DNA from: Gongronella butleri | Taxonomy: Eukaryota; Mucoromycota; Mucoromycetes; Mucorales; Cunninghamellaceae | Reading direction: 5' to 3' | Assembly: GCA_025201375.1 (NCBI GenBank) | Contig: JAIWZP010000001.1 | Coordinates: 682,001-746,000 of the forward strand | Length of the DNA: 64,000 nucleotides | In this document: positions 48,732-60,223 of the stretch, piece by piece | Layout: every line of letters starts with the position of its first letter | How positions within the stretch are numbered: the first letter of the stretch is position 1 | Made by a program: the position numbers and the translations under genes | The notes under the pieces: generated by a model | Databases searched by the model: none | What the model was told of the DNA's origin: nothing | Seen by the model: only the letters and a program-made list of their open reading frames with translations

Positions 48732-49004
48732 TCAACTTCTTTGGCATGCCAGAGAATGACATTCGAGAAAGCAAGCAATTGGAGGAGTTCCTGGTGCGGG
48801 ATTTGGTGCGCCGCCGCACTTCGAGCTTGTACAGCCTCGATATTCCTGCGCATACCTGGAGTTCATTTGGCAATTGGGTACATTTAGAGGTACACCAGGA
48901 GCAGGTGGCCCGCGGACCGTCAATTTAATGGGCTCGTTGTCCATGGGTTCAGCAGCAGCCATGGCAAAGGCTACAAAGACAATTGAAAGGAGGAATGAGC
49001 GCAT
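48732..49004 (-). CDS. Small secreted cysteine-rich protein
   Basis: A single exon of 90 aa. The ATG at 49004 opens a textbook signal peptide (MRSFLLSIVFVAFAMAAAEP), and an upstream near-start in the same frame lacks an ATG. The mature part of about 70 residues is Pro/Gly-rich with six Cys (NCQMNS, GCTSSKCGG, ACFLECHSLACQ), an even number consistent with disulphides. There is no membrane anchor. I recognise no family. A TATA box stands 73-80 nt upstream, which supports a real gene. Possible roles include surface or effector-like proteins, but nothing in the sequence decides this. There may be a further splice downstream that I cannot see. Confidence 0.6.
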   Translation of the reverse strand: MRSFLLSIVFVAFAMAAAEPMDNEPIKLTVRGPPAPGVPLNVPNCQMNSRYAQEYRGCTSSKCGGAPNPAPGTPPIACFLECHSLACQRS

Positions 49005-49076
49005 GATTTCTTGATATATGACTAACTTGAGGAGCACGAGTAGACAAACGACCTTCTTTCGCAAAATTAGACAGCC

Positions 49077-49084
49077 CTTTTATA
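49077..49084 (-). promoter_or_regulatory. TATA box of the small secreted protein gene
   Basis: The minus strand reads TATAAAAG, 73-80 nt upstream of the ATG at 49004. Confidence 0.65.
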
Positions 49085-49723
49085 AAGTGCGTGGATGCTC
49101 CAAAAATACAGGTGGGAGCTCGATTACAACTCGTTCCAATTCCTTGCATAGGGGTAAAAGCAGGGTGAACTTGCATCGCTTTTGCCAAAAAATGCACAAG
49201 AGCCACGAAAATCTCAGTATCTAGCATCATACAAAGTCTCCTATTTCACGGTGCATGCTGCAGCGAGATAACTTTATTAGCCCTGAGTGGTTTTCAGGAG
49301 TATTTGTTTTTAGCAGGTCGCAATTTTACTGTGGCGAAAGAAAAGGAGAGAAAGGAGAGCTTTGTGGGTGTCATTTTCTTCCACACATATGAGACCGTCT
49401 TCTTCTGATTTTGTGAAATGACGGAAGAAATAAAAAGTGCACGATTGTTCCAAGATGATACGCGAAAGGTGCTTACAGAAACAAGTTGCCGCTCGCCAAA
49501 TATCGAATTGTATTTTTTTTTTGGAATACGTACACGCATCAACGACCAGTATGATAAAGTGGAAGACGACACAGTTTTTTGCTCAAACAAAAGACGGTTT
49601 TATTAGGAGACACGCGCAAGGGTGCGTAAAAGCAACCACAAGCAAGATTTAAAGAAAAAAATACATATGATACAGTAGGATGACACGCGATGAAGACGCA
49701 CAAAGAAACGCAAAGCATTATTT
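49085..49723. other. Intergenic region without a recognisable gene
   Basis: Between the secreted-protein promoter and the 3' end of the NmrA-like gene. Open frames of up to about 98 codons on the minus strand are Ser/Lys-rich without motifs. I see nothing else. Confidence 0.5.
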
Positions 49724-50650
49724 TTATTGGATAAAACCATATTTTTGGACAAACGCGTCCTTGTTGGCCGTGAGATACTCTTCAAAGGTCTCTGGATTGC
49801 GGCCGAGCAAGATGTGCAATTTGGGCGTGACGGCGATGGAGCTCGGGTCGATTTGGGCAGCCAGATCCATGATGAAGCGGTACGGCGCGAAACCGGCGAG
49901 CTGCGCGTGGACGCGGTCGAATTTTTCCTGCGGGCTGATCACCTTGTAGCCAATGGGTTTGCCGAGAAGGCGCTCATAGATTGCCTGGCGGTCCTTGCCG
50001 GTGACAACGTCGCCCACAAGGTCGTATGCGGTGTCGCCGTGCTTTTCCATGTCGTCCAAGAGCAAATTGGCCGCGACCTCACCCACATCGCGTGGCGAAA
50101 TCACCGCACGCGTCACATCCGAGGGCACAATGTCGACAATGGCACCGTCTTCCGCCAGGTGGAACGGGCCAAGGTAGTTGCTCATAAAGGAATAAGGCCG
50201 AATGGCGACAAAATACGTGTCGTCGGGCCGGTCGATCTGCTCGGCAATCAGCTGCTCCGATCGGTAGTGCCCATAGACAATGTCGCTCGAGCGCCAGTCA
50301 CCAAACGCGTTGAGTCCCGCCGAAATGTTCACAATCTGCTTGATGCCCGCTTCATACGCGGTTTTGGCAATGTCAACGCGCAATTTCACCATGTCCTTGC
50401 CACCAGGCGGCACATTGAGGAACAGACGCGTGTGGCCCTTGATCGCCTCACGCAGCGCCGCCGTGTCGCTCAGGTCGCCCTGCACCGTCGCAATCAATGC
50501 ATGCTTGTCCGCCGGAAACGCCTTTTTCGCGTTTTCCGCGTTTCTTGTGTACAGGGTCACGCCCACGCCCTTGTCCAGTAGCGCATTAACGGCAGGCACG
50601 CCAACGTTGCCAGTGCCACCGACAAAAAAGATTTTGGAATCAATCGCCAT
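49724..50650 (-). CDS. NmrA-like NAD(P)-binding reductase
   Basis: A single uninterrupted exon of 308 aa. The N-terminal Rossmann motif FFVGGTGNVG binds the dinucleotide in this atypical SDR family, and Arg in YTRNAENA is placed to favour NADPH. A NISAGLNAFGDW segment and VYGHYRSEQLIAE follow the family order. No classical YxxxK pair is obvious, as expected for NmrA/HSCARG or NAD(P)H-azoreductase-like members. Role: redox-sensing regulator or quinone/NADPH reductase; the substrate is unknown. It is intronless among intron-rich neighbours, and its residues (VTLYTRN, PPGGKDM, DVGEVAA) have a bacterial flavour, so horizontal transfer or retroposition is possible. It has a TATA box and a 35-nt A run in the 5' UTR. 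Confidence 0.9.
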   Translation of the reverse strand: MAIDSKIFFVGGTGNVGVPAVNALLDKGVGVTLYTRNAENAKKAFPADKHALIATVQGDLSDTAALREAIKGHTRLFLNVPPGGKDMVKLRVDIAKTAYEAGIKQIVNISAGLNAFGDWRSSDIVYGHYRSEQLIAEQIDRPDDTYFVAIRPYSFMSNYLGPFHLAEDGAIVDIVPSDVTRAVISPRDVGEVAANLLLDDMEKHGDTAYDLVGDVVTGKDRQAIYERLLGKPIGYKVISPQEKFDRVHAQLAGFAPYRFIMDLAAQIDPSSIAVTPKLHILLGRNPETFEEYLTANKDAFVQKYGFIQ

Positions 50651-50688
50651 GAGAAAAAAAAAAATGAAAAAGATAAGTCGTTGTGTGT

Positions 50689-50725
<37 letters not shown>

Positions 50726-51168
50726 CACTGGGAGGTTTTATACTTATTTAAGGATGAGAATCGCGTGATCCAGGTCTCACAGAGGACTGGACTTTCCTAG
50801 ACATAAGCGTGGCAATGGATGGACTTCCCGGTGACACCAAGATGTTCCTCTTTTAGGCATTTTCGAGTGCCTCCCATTGGCCATTGCGCCTCGTTTATGC
50901 ACAAATCGAGCATTGCAACCGAGTTTGCGTCAACACCTTGTTGCAATGTGATTTGCTCCAAGGACAATTGAAACAAACATTGATTTCAAAAAGAGGAAAG
51001 TGCTTTATTTACGAGAGATAGATGAGAAAAAAAAAAGAAACGAAACGAAATGGATGGCCGAGGACGCGCACCAGGTTGCTTTGCGCGTGCTCCGTGAGGG
51101 CGCGATGTGGCAAGTCCGCATGAGCGCGCCAAATTTTCTGTGATTTTCCATCCTCTTCTTTTCTTTTT
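50651..51168. other. Promoter region of the NmrA-like gene and 3' flank of the next gene
   Basis: It contains a T run of about 35 nt at 50690-50725 (A-run on the sense strand) between TATA box and start codon. The remainder is without a gene. Confidence 0.5.
50736..50742 (-). promoter_or_regulatory. TATA box of the NmrA-like gene
   Basis: TATAAAA on the minus strand, about 90 nt upstream of the ATG at 50650. It is separated from the ATG by the long homopolymer run. Confidence 0.55.
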
Positions 51169-53982
51169 TTACCACAAGTAGCGCGCATTGATCGCCGGGT
51201 TGGGCGTGACGTAATCGGCGGTCGCGTACGCGCTGAGGACGGTGCGCCACAATGCGGCCTTTTTGGGGCTATCAGCAAACAGGTACATGTAGCCATCAAT
51301 TTGCTCCTGATCGTCCAGCACGACGTGCGTCGTATCAATGTGCTCCTTTTTGAATTGGAGCACAATGCCATGCTTGCGACCAAAGTAGATTTCGTCTTGC
51401 AGGTCCTCCCACGGCCGCCGCACGGATTCGAGCTGGCTCAAAGAAATCGAATCGACTGGATCCTTGTGCTACAGCCACACAGCCACAACAAAATAGGATC
51501 AGTCAACATGATGGGGAGTTCTTTTTGGAAATGACGATATACGGTACCTCGTAAGACAATTGGCGCAAATACAGTTCGCCGTGATCTAGAGACACCCAGA
51601 AACGCGTCCATGACTAATCACAACCGCGAAAAACATGACATGAGCATAAGAAAAACAATGAAAACGAACCTCTTACAGGGACGTGCTTGGTGCGGACGTA
51701 AAAGGTGAGGTAGTCGCCATCACGGCAAGCAGTGAGCGCGGCATCAAAGTCCAATTCGCCGGTGCCAAGGCCAGACATGTATGTGTTGCATGGGGAAATC
51801 GCGTCTTCGAGCTGGAAAGCGACCATGAGCTCCAGATCCAAGTCTGGCGCAGCAGCGGCGCCGGCATTTGCGCCTGTGGCAGCCACAACAGGCTTCGTCA
51901 GCGTGTAGCGTGACAGACCTTTGCCCGTGAATGCCTCGAATCGATTGCCTGACAAGAGGCTCGTGAAACCGACCACCGGCAGCGTCGCCTCGCAGATCCC
52001 GCCGTCCGATGACGACGATGATGACGCGTCCGATGACGCGTCAGCCACTGGACTATCTTTGCCCTGGTGGTGATGGTGCGCTGCAAGATCCATCTTTGAA
52101 AGGAGCGATTTTATCTTGGTCAGCCCAGCAGGAATGGGTTTGGCACACAGCGTAAATGTCAGCGAAAATGGGCTATCCACCTCGCTATAAAAAAAGAAAA
52201 AAAGAAAAATGAAGAAACGCGTCAATTTTAGTGACTATGAATGTCGACGCGTGTCAAAGCGCGTCATTTCGTGTCGGGTCGCGTTTTCTTGTAGCCAGCG
52301 CACAAATGTATTCAAAACAAGGCGTCGAAACGCGTCGAATCACGTCTACTGTGTCAAATCAGTCACTTTTGCCCACTTACAATGAAAAGGACTCCTTTGG
52401 GCTTGCCGCAGAAATGCCTTTGGAAATTTTCTTCAACGAGCCTGTCTGGCAGATCTTTGTCACATCATTCAGCTGCACAAACAGCTCATATTGGTATTCT
52501 ACAGCAAAATATTTAAAAAAAAAATCGCGAATTGGGACAAATCCGCGCAACAAGACGGCTATTTTTGTAAGACTGTACCTTTGGAGGAGGACATGTTGGT
52601 GATTTGGATCACTAAAAAGACGCAGAGAGTGAGTCGATTTTCGCTCATTTTTGGCACATTTACACCAATAGATCAGTGCTTACCTCTGCAGCGCAGAATT
52701 TTTCTTCTGGCAAATCTAAAGTTGAAATCAAAGGGACGCACATTGGCTTGTGTCCTGGTTGAGATAAAAAAAAAAAAAAAAAGAGTGAGATCGCGAGTTT
52801 TGTCTTTTTTTTTTGATCTATTGGCCTTTTTTTCAATTTTTTTTGTTACCTCTCCTCGGCCCATGGCATCTGTGGCGATTGCCTGCTGCTTTCAATGGAT
52901 GCGTAAAGGCTGCTGTGGCTGATGCGCGGCAAAAGGAGGCCCGTCGGGGACAATCTACCTGCAATATCATGGTCTTGTGCCATGACAGGGGCCATGTGTT
53001 CCTGCGGATGTTCCAGGTGGTGTGGTTGTTGTGCGTTTGCCATTGGCGGGCCCAGGAAGCGATGGAAAGGCTTGCTGATCCACGAGGCTGCCTGGCGCAG
53101 GTGCATGTGTGTGGATGCCTGGTGCATAAAGGCGGCGGCAGTGCCTGCAGCACGTGCGGCTGCGTTTGAATCGATTTGAAAGTCGTCGTGATCGGTGTCG
53201 TCGTCGGCATCGTGGCTGTCACCCTCCAAATAGGCGCCATGCGCGTGGAAACGAAGTTGGCTGCTGTCTTGGGAAGCGGTAGGCGGCAAAGGAGGCAACG
53301 AGCGCTCGCTTGGCGGTGCCAATTGCAGCGGCGAAGGTGTCCAATTGGATGCGATGGGCGTGGAGTTCATAAGCAAGGGCGCTTGCGTGATGTGCAGATC
53401 CGACGTGGAGCTGAGCGTGGCCAATGACGACGACTCGCCCGATGATTCTGGAATGGCCGGAGGAGCCATCATCATCGTCGTGTACGCCTGTGCTTGCGCC
53501 CCTTTGCCCGACCGCGATAAGCCAGGCGTCGTCTCGGACATGGCCGAAATCTCAGATAACGAAAAATGCGTAATAATCCGCTTCAAGCCGTGCGCCGCCT
53601 TGCGCCGCAGACCAAGACGCTGCATCTCCTCCTTTTTCTCCTCTTCCTCCTCGTCCTTTTTGTCGTTTCTGGCTTCAATGGCCGCATCATCCATGTGTTC
53701 GCTCTGAGACGGAACGTGAATCACGTCGCGAAGCGCGTTTTCCTTGGATTGCTGCTGCGTCTCTGCCTTTTGCTTGGCTTGCGAGTAGGGCGAGAGAGCT
53801 AGCTGTTTGGAGGGCTTGTCCACAACCGCAAGCATTTGATGCTTGGCCATCTTGAGCTTGTCCAGCTGCATAGGTCCCACCTTTTTCCACTGCGGATTGC
53901 CCGTCAGACGTTGTAGGCTCCAAAACCGCCGTGGCGGCTGCACGCGCCGCTTTGTCTTTTCATCCAATGGCAACGTCTGCAT
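51169..53982 (-). CDS. Anillin/Bud4-like protein with C2-like and PH domains
   Basis: Seven exons: 53982-52850, 52754-52684, 52611-52579, 52498-52381, 52184-51677, 51613-51548 and 51468-51169, giving 742 aa with the frame closing at every junction. Residues 1-375 are disordered: basic at the start (KTKRRVQPPRRFW), a Lys/Glu coiled-coil segment, then Ser/Pro/His-rich. Residues about 400-610 look like the C2-type anillin-homology domain (EYQYELFVQLNDVTKIC, then FEVDSPFSLTFTL). The last 120 residues form a PH domain (SWTRFWVSLDHGELYLRQ at the first strands, ALWRTVLSAYA in the final helix). Known: such proteins (anillin, Mid2, Bud4) bind septins and membranes at division or septation sites. Assignment rests on domain order and remains moderate. 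The start is the first ATG in frame. Confidence 0.7.
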
Positions 53983-54404
53983 GTCGTACAAATCAAAAAA
54001 AGGGGTGAAAAGGGAAAAAAATCGCAAGAATGCAAAGAATTATAAAAAAAGAAAGGGCGGGCAAGAGAAGAAGAAGAGCAAAAATAGGTATGCCGTGAGC
54101 TCGTAGCTATGCGTATTGACAATCCGACGTCTAGATTGTGGGGGCGGATCTGTGTGAAGAGGGAAAGGCACAATTTCAGGACGAGACGCGCTCATTCTTT
54201 GCATCTTTGGTACAAAAGAAAAAAAAACCTCCGAGCCTGCCTTCCCCTTTCTCTCGCTCTGTCCAAGCAACATATTTGGGTGCTCATCCCGTGACACCAT
54301 CAGTGGCGCCCAATGGCACGGCGTGTCATCATCGGGCAAGGCGAGAATGGAAAAAAAAAAGAATAAGAAATATAAAGGACGCGATGTCAATTGGCATGCG
54401 CGTT
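53983..54404. other. Short intergenic region
   Basis: Upstream of the anillin-like gene and downstream of the GH16 gene, both on the minus strand. It is purine-rich at 54000-54090. No gene is seen. Confidence 0.5.
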
Positions 54405-54961
54405 TTAAGTGATCAATTTATTCGTTTCAGGATTGCATTCAATGGTCACCTTGCTAATGAGCGATGAGATCTTTTCAGTCTGATCGGCCCACTATGTTGG
54501 AAAAATGGATTTTGCAAAAGAAATGAGTATTATTGCCTCGTTTTTACATTGTTTAGTTCGTTTTGCTTACGTTTATGGGACCACGCGACCAGTAGGCCGT
54601 GCCAGATTCGAAGCTGCCATCCCAGAGCCCAATTTGCACGCGGCTAGGTGTAAATTTAAAAAAAAGAGATGAGCAAGCGACATTTATGCAAAAAAAAAAA
54701 AAAAGCGTCTTACGAGGGGCTGTCTGGGAAGCGGCACTTGCCGTCCTTGCAAGTGTCCTTTTTGTTCTGTTCACGGATGACGGTGCCGTCCACAGACCAG
54801 ATGATCTTCTCGGGCTGCCAATCAATCGTGTATGTGTGCATTTCGTCGTACAAATTGCTGCCCTTGACTGTGTGGAAGCCACCATTCACCGTGTAGAGTG
54901 CCTCGCCAGAGTAAAAGTAATTGGTTCTTGAAGAGAAAAAAAAAACATTGAGCAACCTATT

Positions 54962-54999
<38 letters not shown>

Positions 55000-55609
55000 G
55001 CGCAACGCCTTACTGGATTTGGTGGCCGTCGCCGCCAATCATTTCAAAGTCAATTTCATCGCCCGTGTTGGAGATCAAGATAAAGGCCGTGATGGAGCCG
55101 GGGACCTTGGACGTGCGCATGGTGATGGACACCTTGCCAAAGCGCATAAATGTGGTGGCATTGAATGTAGGACCACGGCCCATGTACTTGTTAAAAGGCA
55201 AATCTGGCGCAAAAAAAAAAAAAAAAAACAATAAAAAGGGTGAGAATAGGCTTTCAATTGGCCCTCAAATGAGCCACACCATTAGAGCATTACTGGTTTC
55301 AAGATCCAACATGGGCACAAATTCCATGGGCGGAACAAGATTCATTTGGATACCATGTGGGGTCTGCTCAAACGTGTCCCTTGCGCTGTTTTCAGACACC
55401 CAGCCATAGCTCTCCTCGGCAAAATTGGTGTCATAATCGCGGCACTCGGGCGCCTCGACCGGTTGCGCATTCACCTGCCTTGCAAACGGCTCACCCGGAA
55501 GCAATGGCGCAGCACCATTGGCGGTTTCATCTGGAATGGCAGGCAGGCCGTGCACGGCATTGCATGCGAGCATGCAAGACAGCAACGACAGCACACTGGA
55601 GCACTTCAT
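54405..55609 (-). CDS. GH16 CRH-type cell-wall transglycosylase
   Basis: Five exons: 55609-55294, 55203-55014, 54926-54714, 54643-54571 and 54491-54405, giving 292 aa. A signal peptide is clear (MKCSSVLSLLSCMLACNAVHG). The GH16 catalytic motif is ExDxE in GDEIDFEMIGGD, with the nucleophile Glu and acid/base Glu intact and Phe at the middle position. Flanking family segments are FGKVSITMRTSKVPGSI, YTIDWQPEKIIWSVDG and WDGSFESGTAYWSRGP. A C-terminal TIECNPETN segment ends the protein; I see no chitin-binding module and no strong GPI signal. Known role: CRH enzymes link chitin to beta-1,6- or beta-1,3-glucan outside the cell. Introns have long T runs, one of about 35 nt at 54965-54998. Confidence 0.92.
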
Positions 55610-55873
55610 GGTTCAATCTTGACGTAAAATATAAAAAACAGAAATTGGAAACAATCAATGGAAAGTTCTTGGGATTAAAAAGAAAAACAAGTGACAAAAC
55701 TTGTGAAATAACTCATCTCGAGCGCGCATAAATGCGGCACATAGGGCCCACGAGGAGAATCCACCGTGTCAACAAAGTGATTCAAGCAAACAAAATAAGG
55801 TTTCAACGAAGAAAGAAAAAAAGAGAAAAAAAAAGCGGGGAAACCGCGCTGCTGGCGATGATTAAATTGGGAT

Positions 55874-57899
55874 TTATTTGGCCTTTGCAAAGAACGACGT
55901 GATGCTGGCGCTGCCATTGGCCTTGGCCTTGGTCTTGCTTTTGCTGGCGTGGGCGCTTTGTTTGGGATGTTGTGCCTTGTCGAGCAATTTGAGCGCCTTT
56001 TTGAGGCCAGTAGGGATCGGCGCCGAAACCAGTTCATCCTCGGGGAGCCATCGTGATTCGCCGCCCTCTGTGGTATCGTGTTGCTGTGCAGGTGGCGCGT
56101 CCTCGTGGTTGTCATTGTAGCGCACCCATTCGACGTGGTACACCTTGCGGATGTGCGAAAACAGATGCACAACGTGTTCCAGATCCTGTCGGTGCGCGTC
56201 CAGGGCAACGACATCCAGTCCGTAACGCGATGACAAGTATGCCGTGTTCTTCTTGGCGCGTGCCGCATACGTGGTGCTTTTGTTGCCCAATTCCACAGAA
56301 GGAAACTCCCACAGACCCGCCAGCAAGCCTAAAACGCCAACAAATAAGGTGAAACCAGATCCGTCATCGTCGCTCAAATTGTCCTCGCGCTTACCTTTGT
56401 CAGGCCGCTTGGATATTAAATAATACGACGCGCCGTCCGGCAGCACCTTTTGCACGATCGTCACCGAACATTCTGTAGAAACAAAAAAAAAAATCAGAAT
56501 GTCGGCTTTTTCGCCCGTTGGCCCTCCTTTTTCTCTGCTTACCTTCATCCCTCGGAGGTTTTTTCTCGCTCTTGACAGGATACCTGGATGCGTCAAAAAT
56601 AGAAAGATAGAAAAAAAAAAAAAAAAGAGGTGTGAGCACTAAAAAGCGAACTTTTGCATGAACTTACCGTGTCACTGTATAATCTTCATGATCCAAAGGT
56701 TGTTCAATGCTCGGACAATGCTCACACTCTGGTTGTCAAGAGACAGAAAGGGGGGTCAAAAATGAGTACAAGTGGACTTTTTTCTTTTCTGGCTCTCACC
56801 GTGTGATTCTTGATGATTTGTGGACGATTGGCCATGATGCATCTGTTTTCCGTGGCATTTCAGCTGCTGTAAGGCATAGCAGTGGCTCTTTAGCGGGCAC
56901 GCGTCGCAATTGGGGTCGGTGGGCCTGCACACGGTGGCGCCGAGCTCCATGAGCGCCTGATTAAAGTCGCCAGGCCGGTCGGCTGGTACGAGGGCGGCGG
57001 CAAGCTGCCAAAAGAGGGCAACAACGCTTGTTTTCTTCATGTCGGCGCCGACGGCACGCACGCGCGCAAGGACGCGGATCACGTTGCCATCCACGAGTGG
57101 CGTTTGCTGATTAAACACAATGGACGCAATCGCGCCGGCCGTGTACGGGCCCACACCGGGGATCTGCTTTTCCAATTCCGCCGCTGTCCCAGGAAGCTGC
57201 CCATCCATCTCTTGCACCACCTTGCGTGCACCTTCCCAGAGCCGCTTCGCGCGCGAATAATACCCAAGACCTGCCCACAGCGTGTTCACTTTCTGTGGAA
57301 AATCAAAACAAATGATTCATTGGCCACTATCGCCGCGTTTCATTCCTTTTTTTTACCTCCAGATCCGCGGTGGCCAGGTCGTAGATGGTGGGGAAAGCCT
57401 CTATCCATCGATTGTAGTAATCGATCACCGTGGCGACTTGTGTCTTGAGGAAAAACCGAGAAAGAAAGAAAAAAAATGAGGAATGAGCGGCCTCTGATGA
57501 GCCAAGTTTGCCATTTTCGGGTACCTGTTGCAGCATGATCTCACTGACCCACACCTCGTACGCGCGCTGGGCTGACTCCTGTCAAAAACAAGAAAGAAAA
57601 AAAAGGAATTGAGCCAGATTTCCTTCATTTTGCGTCACTTTTGCCTCTTTTTTCCTCACCTCCTTGGTCCTGGTGGTGCTTGCCGCCTTTCTCCAGGGCA
57701 TATTGGTGCGCTGCTTGGTGTCGAACCAGTCAAGCAGGGCGGCTTGTATCTCGCGGACGTGTGTATCGTCGTGGAACGTGTGATACGCCGTGTTGTGCGC
57801 AAGGTGGTTGCTTGACACGCAGTCCTGGACAGTGGTGGGCACGACAGCAACAGGTACAGCACTGTTGGTGTCTGTGCGTCGTCGCTTGGTCGTGGTCAT
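55874..57899 (-). CDS. mutyh: Adenine DNA glycosylase MutY homologue
   Basis: Eight exons: 57899-57660, 57578-57525, 57443-57357, 57292-56800, then four shorter ones to the stop at 55874. The catalytic Glu lies in [14 protein letters not shown], the helix-hairpin-helix in [14 protein letters not shown] with the catalytic Asp in [13 protein letters not shown], and the [4Fe-4S] ligands C-x6-C-x2-C-x5-C are intact ([17 protein letters not shown]). A NUDIX-like C-terminal domain follows ([25 protein letters not shown]), which reads 8-oxoG in the family. The extreme C-terminus ([12 protein letters not shown]) resembles a PCNA-interacting box but lacks the leading Gln. The N-terminus has a KRRR stretch. 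Role: it removes A mispaired with 8-oxoG. It is divergent from a BARD1-like gene. Confidence 0.95.
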
Positions 57900-58083
57900 G
57901 GAGGGAAAAGCGAAAAAAAAAAGACGAGAACCGACGCGGTCCTCGAAAAAACAAAAAAAATTATATAGTGATGGCGCGCGGCGAGCGGAAATTGAAACCT
58001 CTTTTTTTGCTTTTTCTTCCCTACTTCCTCGTCCCTCGCGTCCCCCCCCTTTTTTTTTGACGGCTCTTGTTCTTTGCTCATTC
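57900..58083. promoter_or_regulatory. 184-bp divergent promoter between MutY and the BARD1-like gene
   Basis: The two start codons at 57899 (minus) and 58084 (plus) are separated by 184 bp. The right half is C/T-rich (57998-58060), and a TATATAG-like word lies near 57962. Both genes act in DNA repair, so a shared promoter could co-express them. Confidence 0.6.
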
Positions 58084-60155
58084 ATGCTCACCTCGTTGCT
58101 GAATATTGAGGTCTTGCTGCAGTGCCCTTTATGGTAAGACAATGGTCTTGCTGGGTTCCCCTCACCCCACTTTTTTTTTTACAAATGTTTTTTTTTAAAA
58201 ATTAGTGGCAACCTGCTTCGCAAGGCACGGACGATATCCGAGTGTGGGCACAGCTTTTGCGAGTAAGGCGCAAACGAGAGGGATTTTGCTCAGTTTTGCT
58301 CAATTTGGGTCCATTTTCTCATCTTTTTCTTGGATTTGATTAGGCATTGCATTGCTGGGCGGCTTGGAGAGCAGGGGGCGTGCCCAAAGTGCAAGCAACC
58401 TGCGTATGTCAAGCACCTTCGGCACGATCACCTGCACGACGCGCTTGTCAAGGATGTCAAGTGGCTGAAACACGCTTTCCGCAGCCATTTAGCCCTTGTC
58501 ACCGACCCATCGATGCCCTCCAACGACCTGCCATCTCTACCAATGGCAAGTTCGCAGAATCCGTTGCCGTCCCTCCCACCGTCCATCGATCCATTGTCAT
58601 ACGACAACATTTCATCATCCATGCATCACGACAGCAATGCCTTTGAGCCAGCGCCTTCCACGCCCTTGTCACCCACCTTTTCATCGCCCCCATCACAGCA
58701 TGCAAGACAATCGTCCGCGTCATCGGCAGGGACAATGCCTGCTGCACCAGCACACGCCTCATTCCACCTCGATTTGGCCTCCAATCTTGCACCAACATCA
58801 CAAACATCGCTCATCTCCATCAAATCCGAGTCCGACCACGTCTTTGAGCTCTCATTCGACTCCAATGGCAACATCCACGGCGCCACGATGAACATGACTC
58901 TCGAATCTGAGGCGCAGCAAGCATCCGCGCCCCCGAGTCTCGGCCCAGATCATTCTGCGCAGCCGCAGCAGCCCTCACCACATTTAGACATTCCTAACAA
59001 CGCCCCAGCTACTTTAATTCAGGCAAAAACAGCATCCACGCAAGCATTGCCCGCGTCACTTGCATCTCCTGTCGCCAATTCGCCTACTTTGCCCTTGAAC
59101 GAGCCAAATTCACCGCGTATCAGCTCGCCAACGCCCTCGATGTCCTCATCACAGCGGCTTCCAACACTGGCTCGCACCATCAGCGCGCCCGTTCGGTCAC
59201 AATCACCGCAGCAGCTCTCACGGTCCGTGTCTTTTGAAGTTTCAGATCTTTTGTCGGCCATGGAGGTTGAAGATGTCATCATGGACGACTCGGACGACGA
59301 CGACACCATGCCTCCACCACAAAACAAACCAATTCCCGCAGAGAAACCGGCCCCTGCATCACCACATCCGCCAAAACCATGTGCTGCGCCACCCCCGCCG
59401 GTGCCACCCCCTGGCGACAAGCCTATTTTTGCACAACCGCGCCCCGTCACGCCCTCACTGCAAAAGCGCTTGTCTGACCAGGAAGAACATGCCGAGGTAA
59501 GAGAAAAAAAATAGCGTAAAACGCCAAATTTGCTTAGTTCCCCTCTCTTTTTTTTAATTTCGAGCAGGTCGCGCGGCCGCAAAAGCAGCTCAGGGCAGCC
59601 GACAAGGAGGAAACGGCCATTGGGCCGTGGAAATGTCCTCATTGCCGCTTTGTCAACCATGGAGCCATTGGGCAGCCGTGTGGGATTTGCAGGCAGGTCG
59701 TGTCCGCGGACCAGGTGCTCGCAGGCGCATCACTCACGCTAGATCCATCCATGTCTTCGGTGCTGCCCACCATTCCCAACATCAACAACACATTTGTCAT
59801 CGAGTCCACGCTGTCGGTCGATCTGCCACCACAAGACATACACGATCGCACGCGCCATAAGATCATGGTCACCACTCTCTCGCCCGACGACATGGTAAAG
59901 GAAGAAAAAAAAAAAACGAAAAGACGGAAATCTCATCTCATGTATTCCTTTCTTTTTGACCAGGATTTTTTGCACATCTTCAATGCAGATCCAGAATTTG
60001 CAAATGGGTTGTCCGTATACGTGTACGATGACGCGACAAGGGACATGGACTTTGTCACCCACGTGATCACAAGTACAGACGACCGCAGGCTGTGCAAGCG
60101 CGCCGACAAGTATCTGCGTGCCATCCTCACCGGCAAGTGGATCGTGTCCATGCAA

Positions 60156-60223
<68 letters not shown>

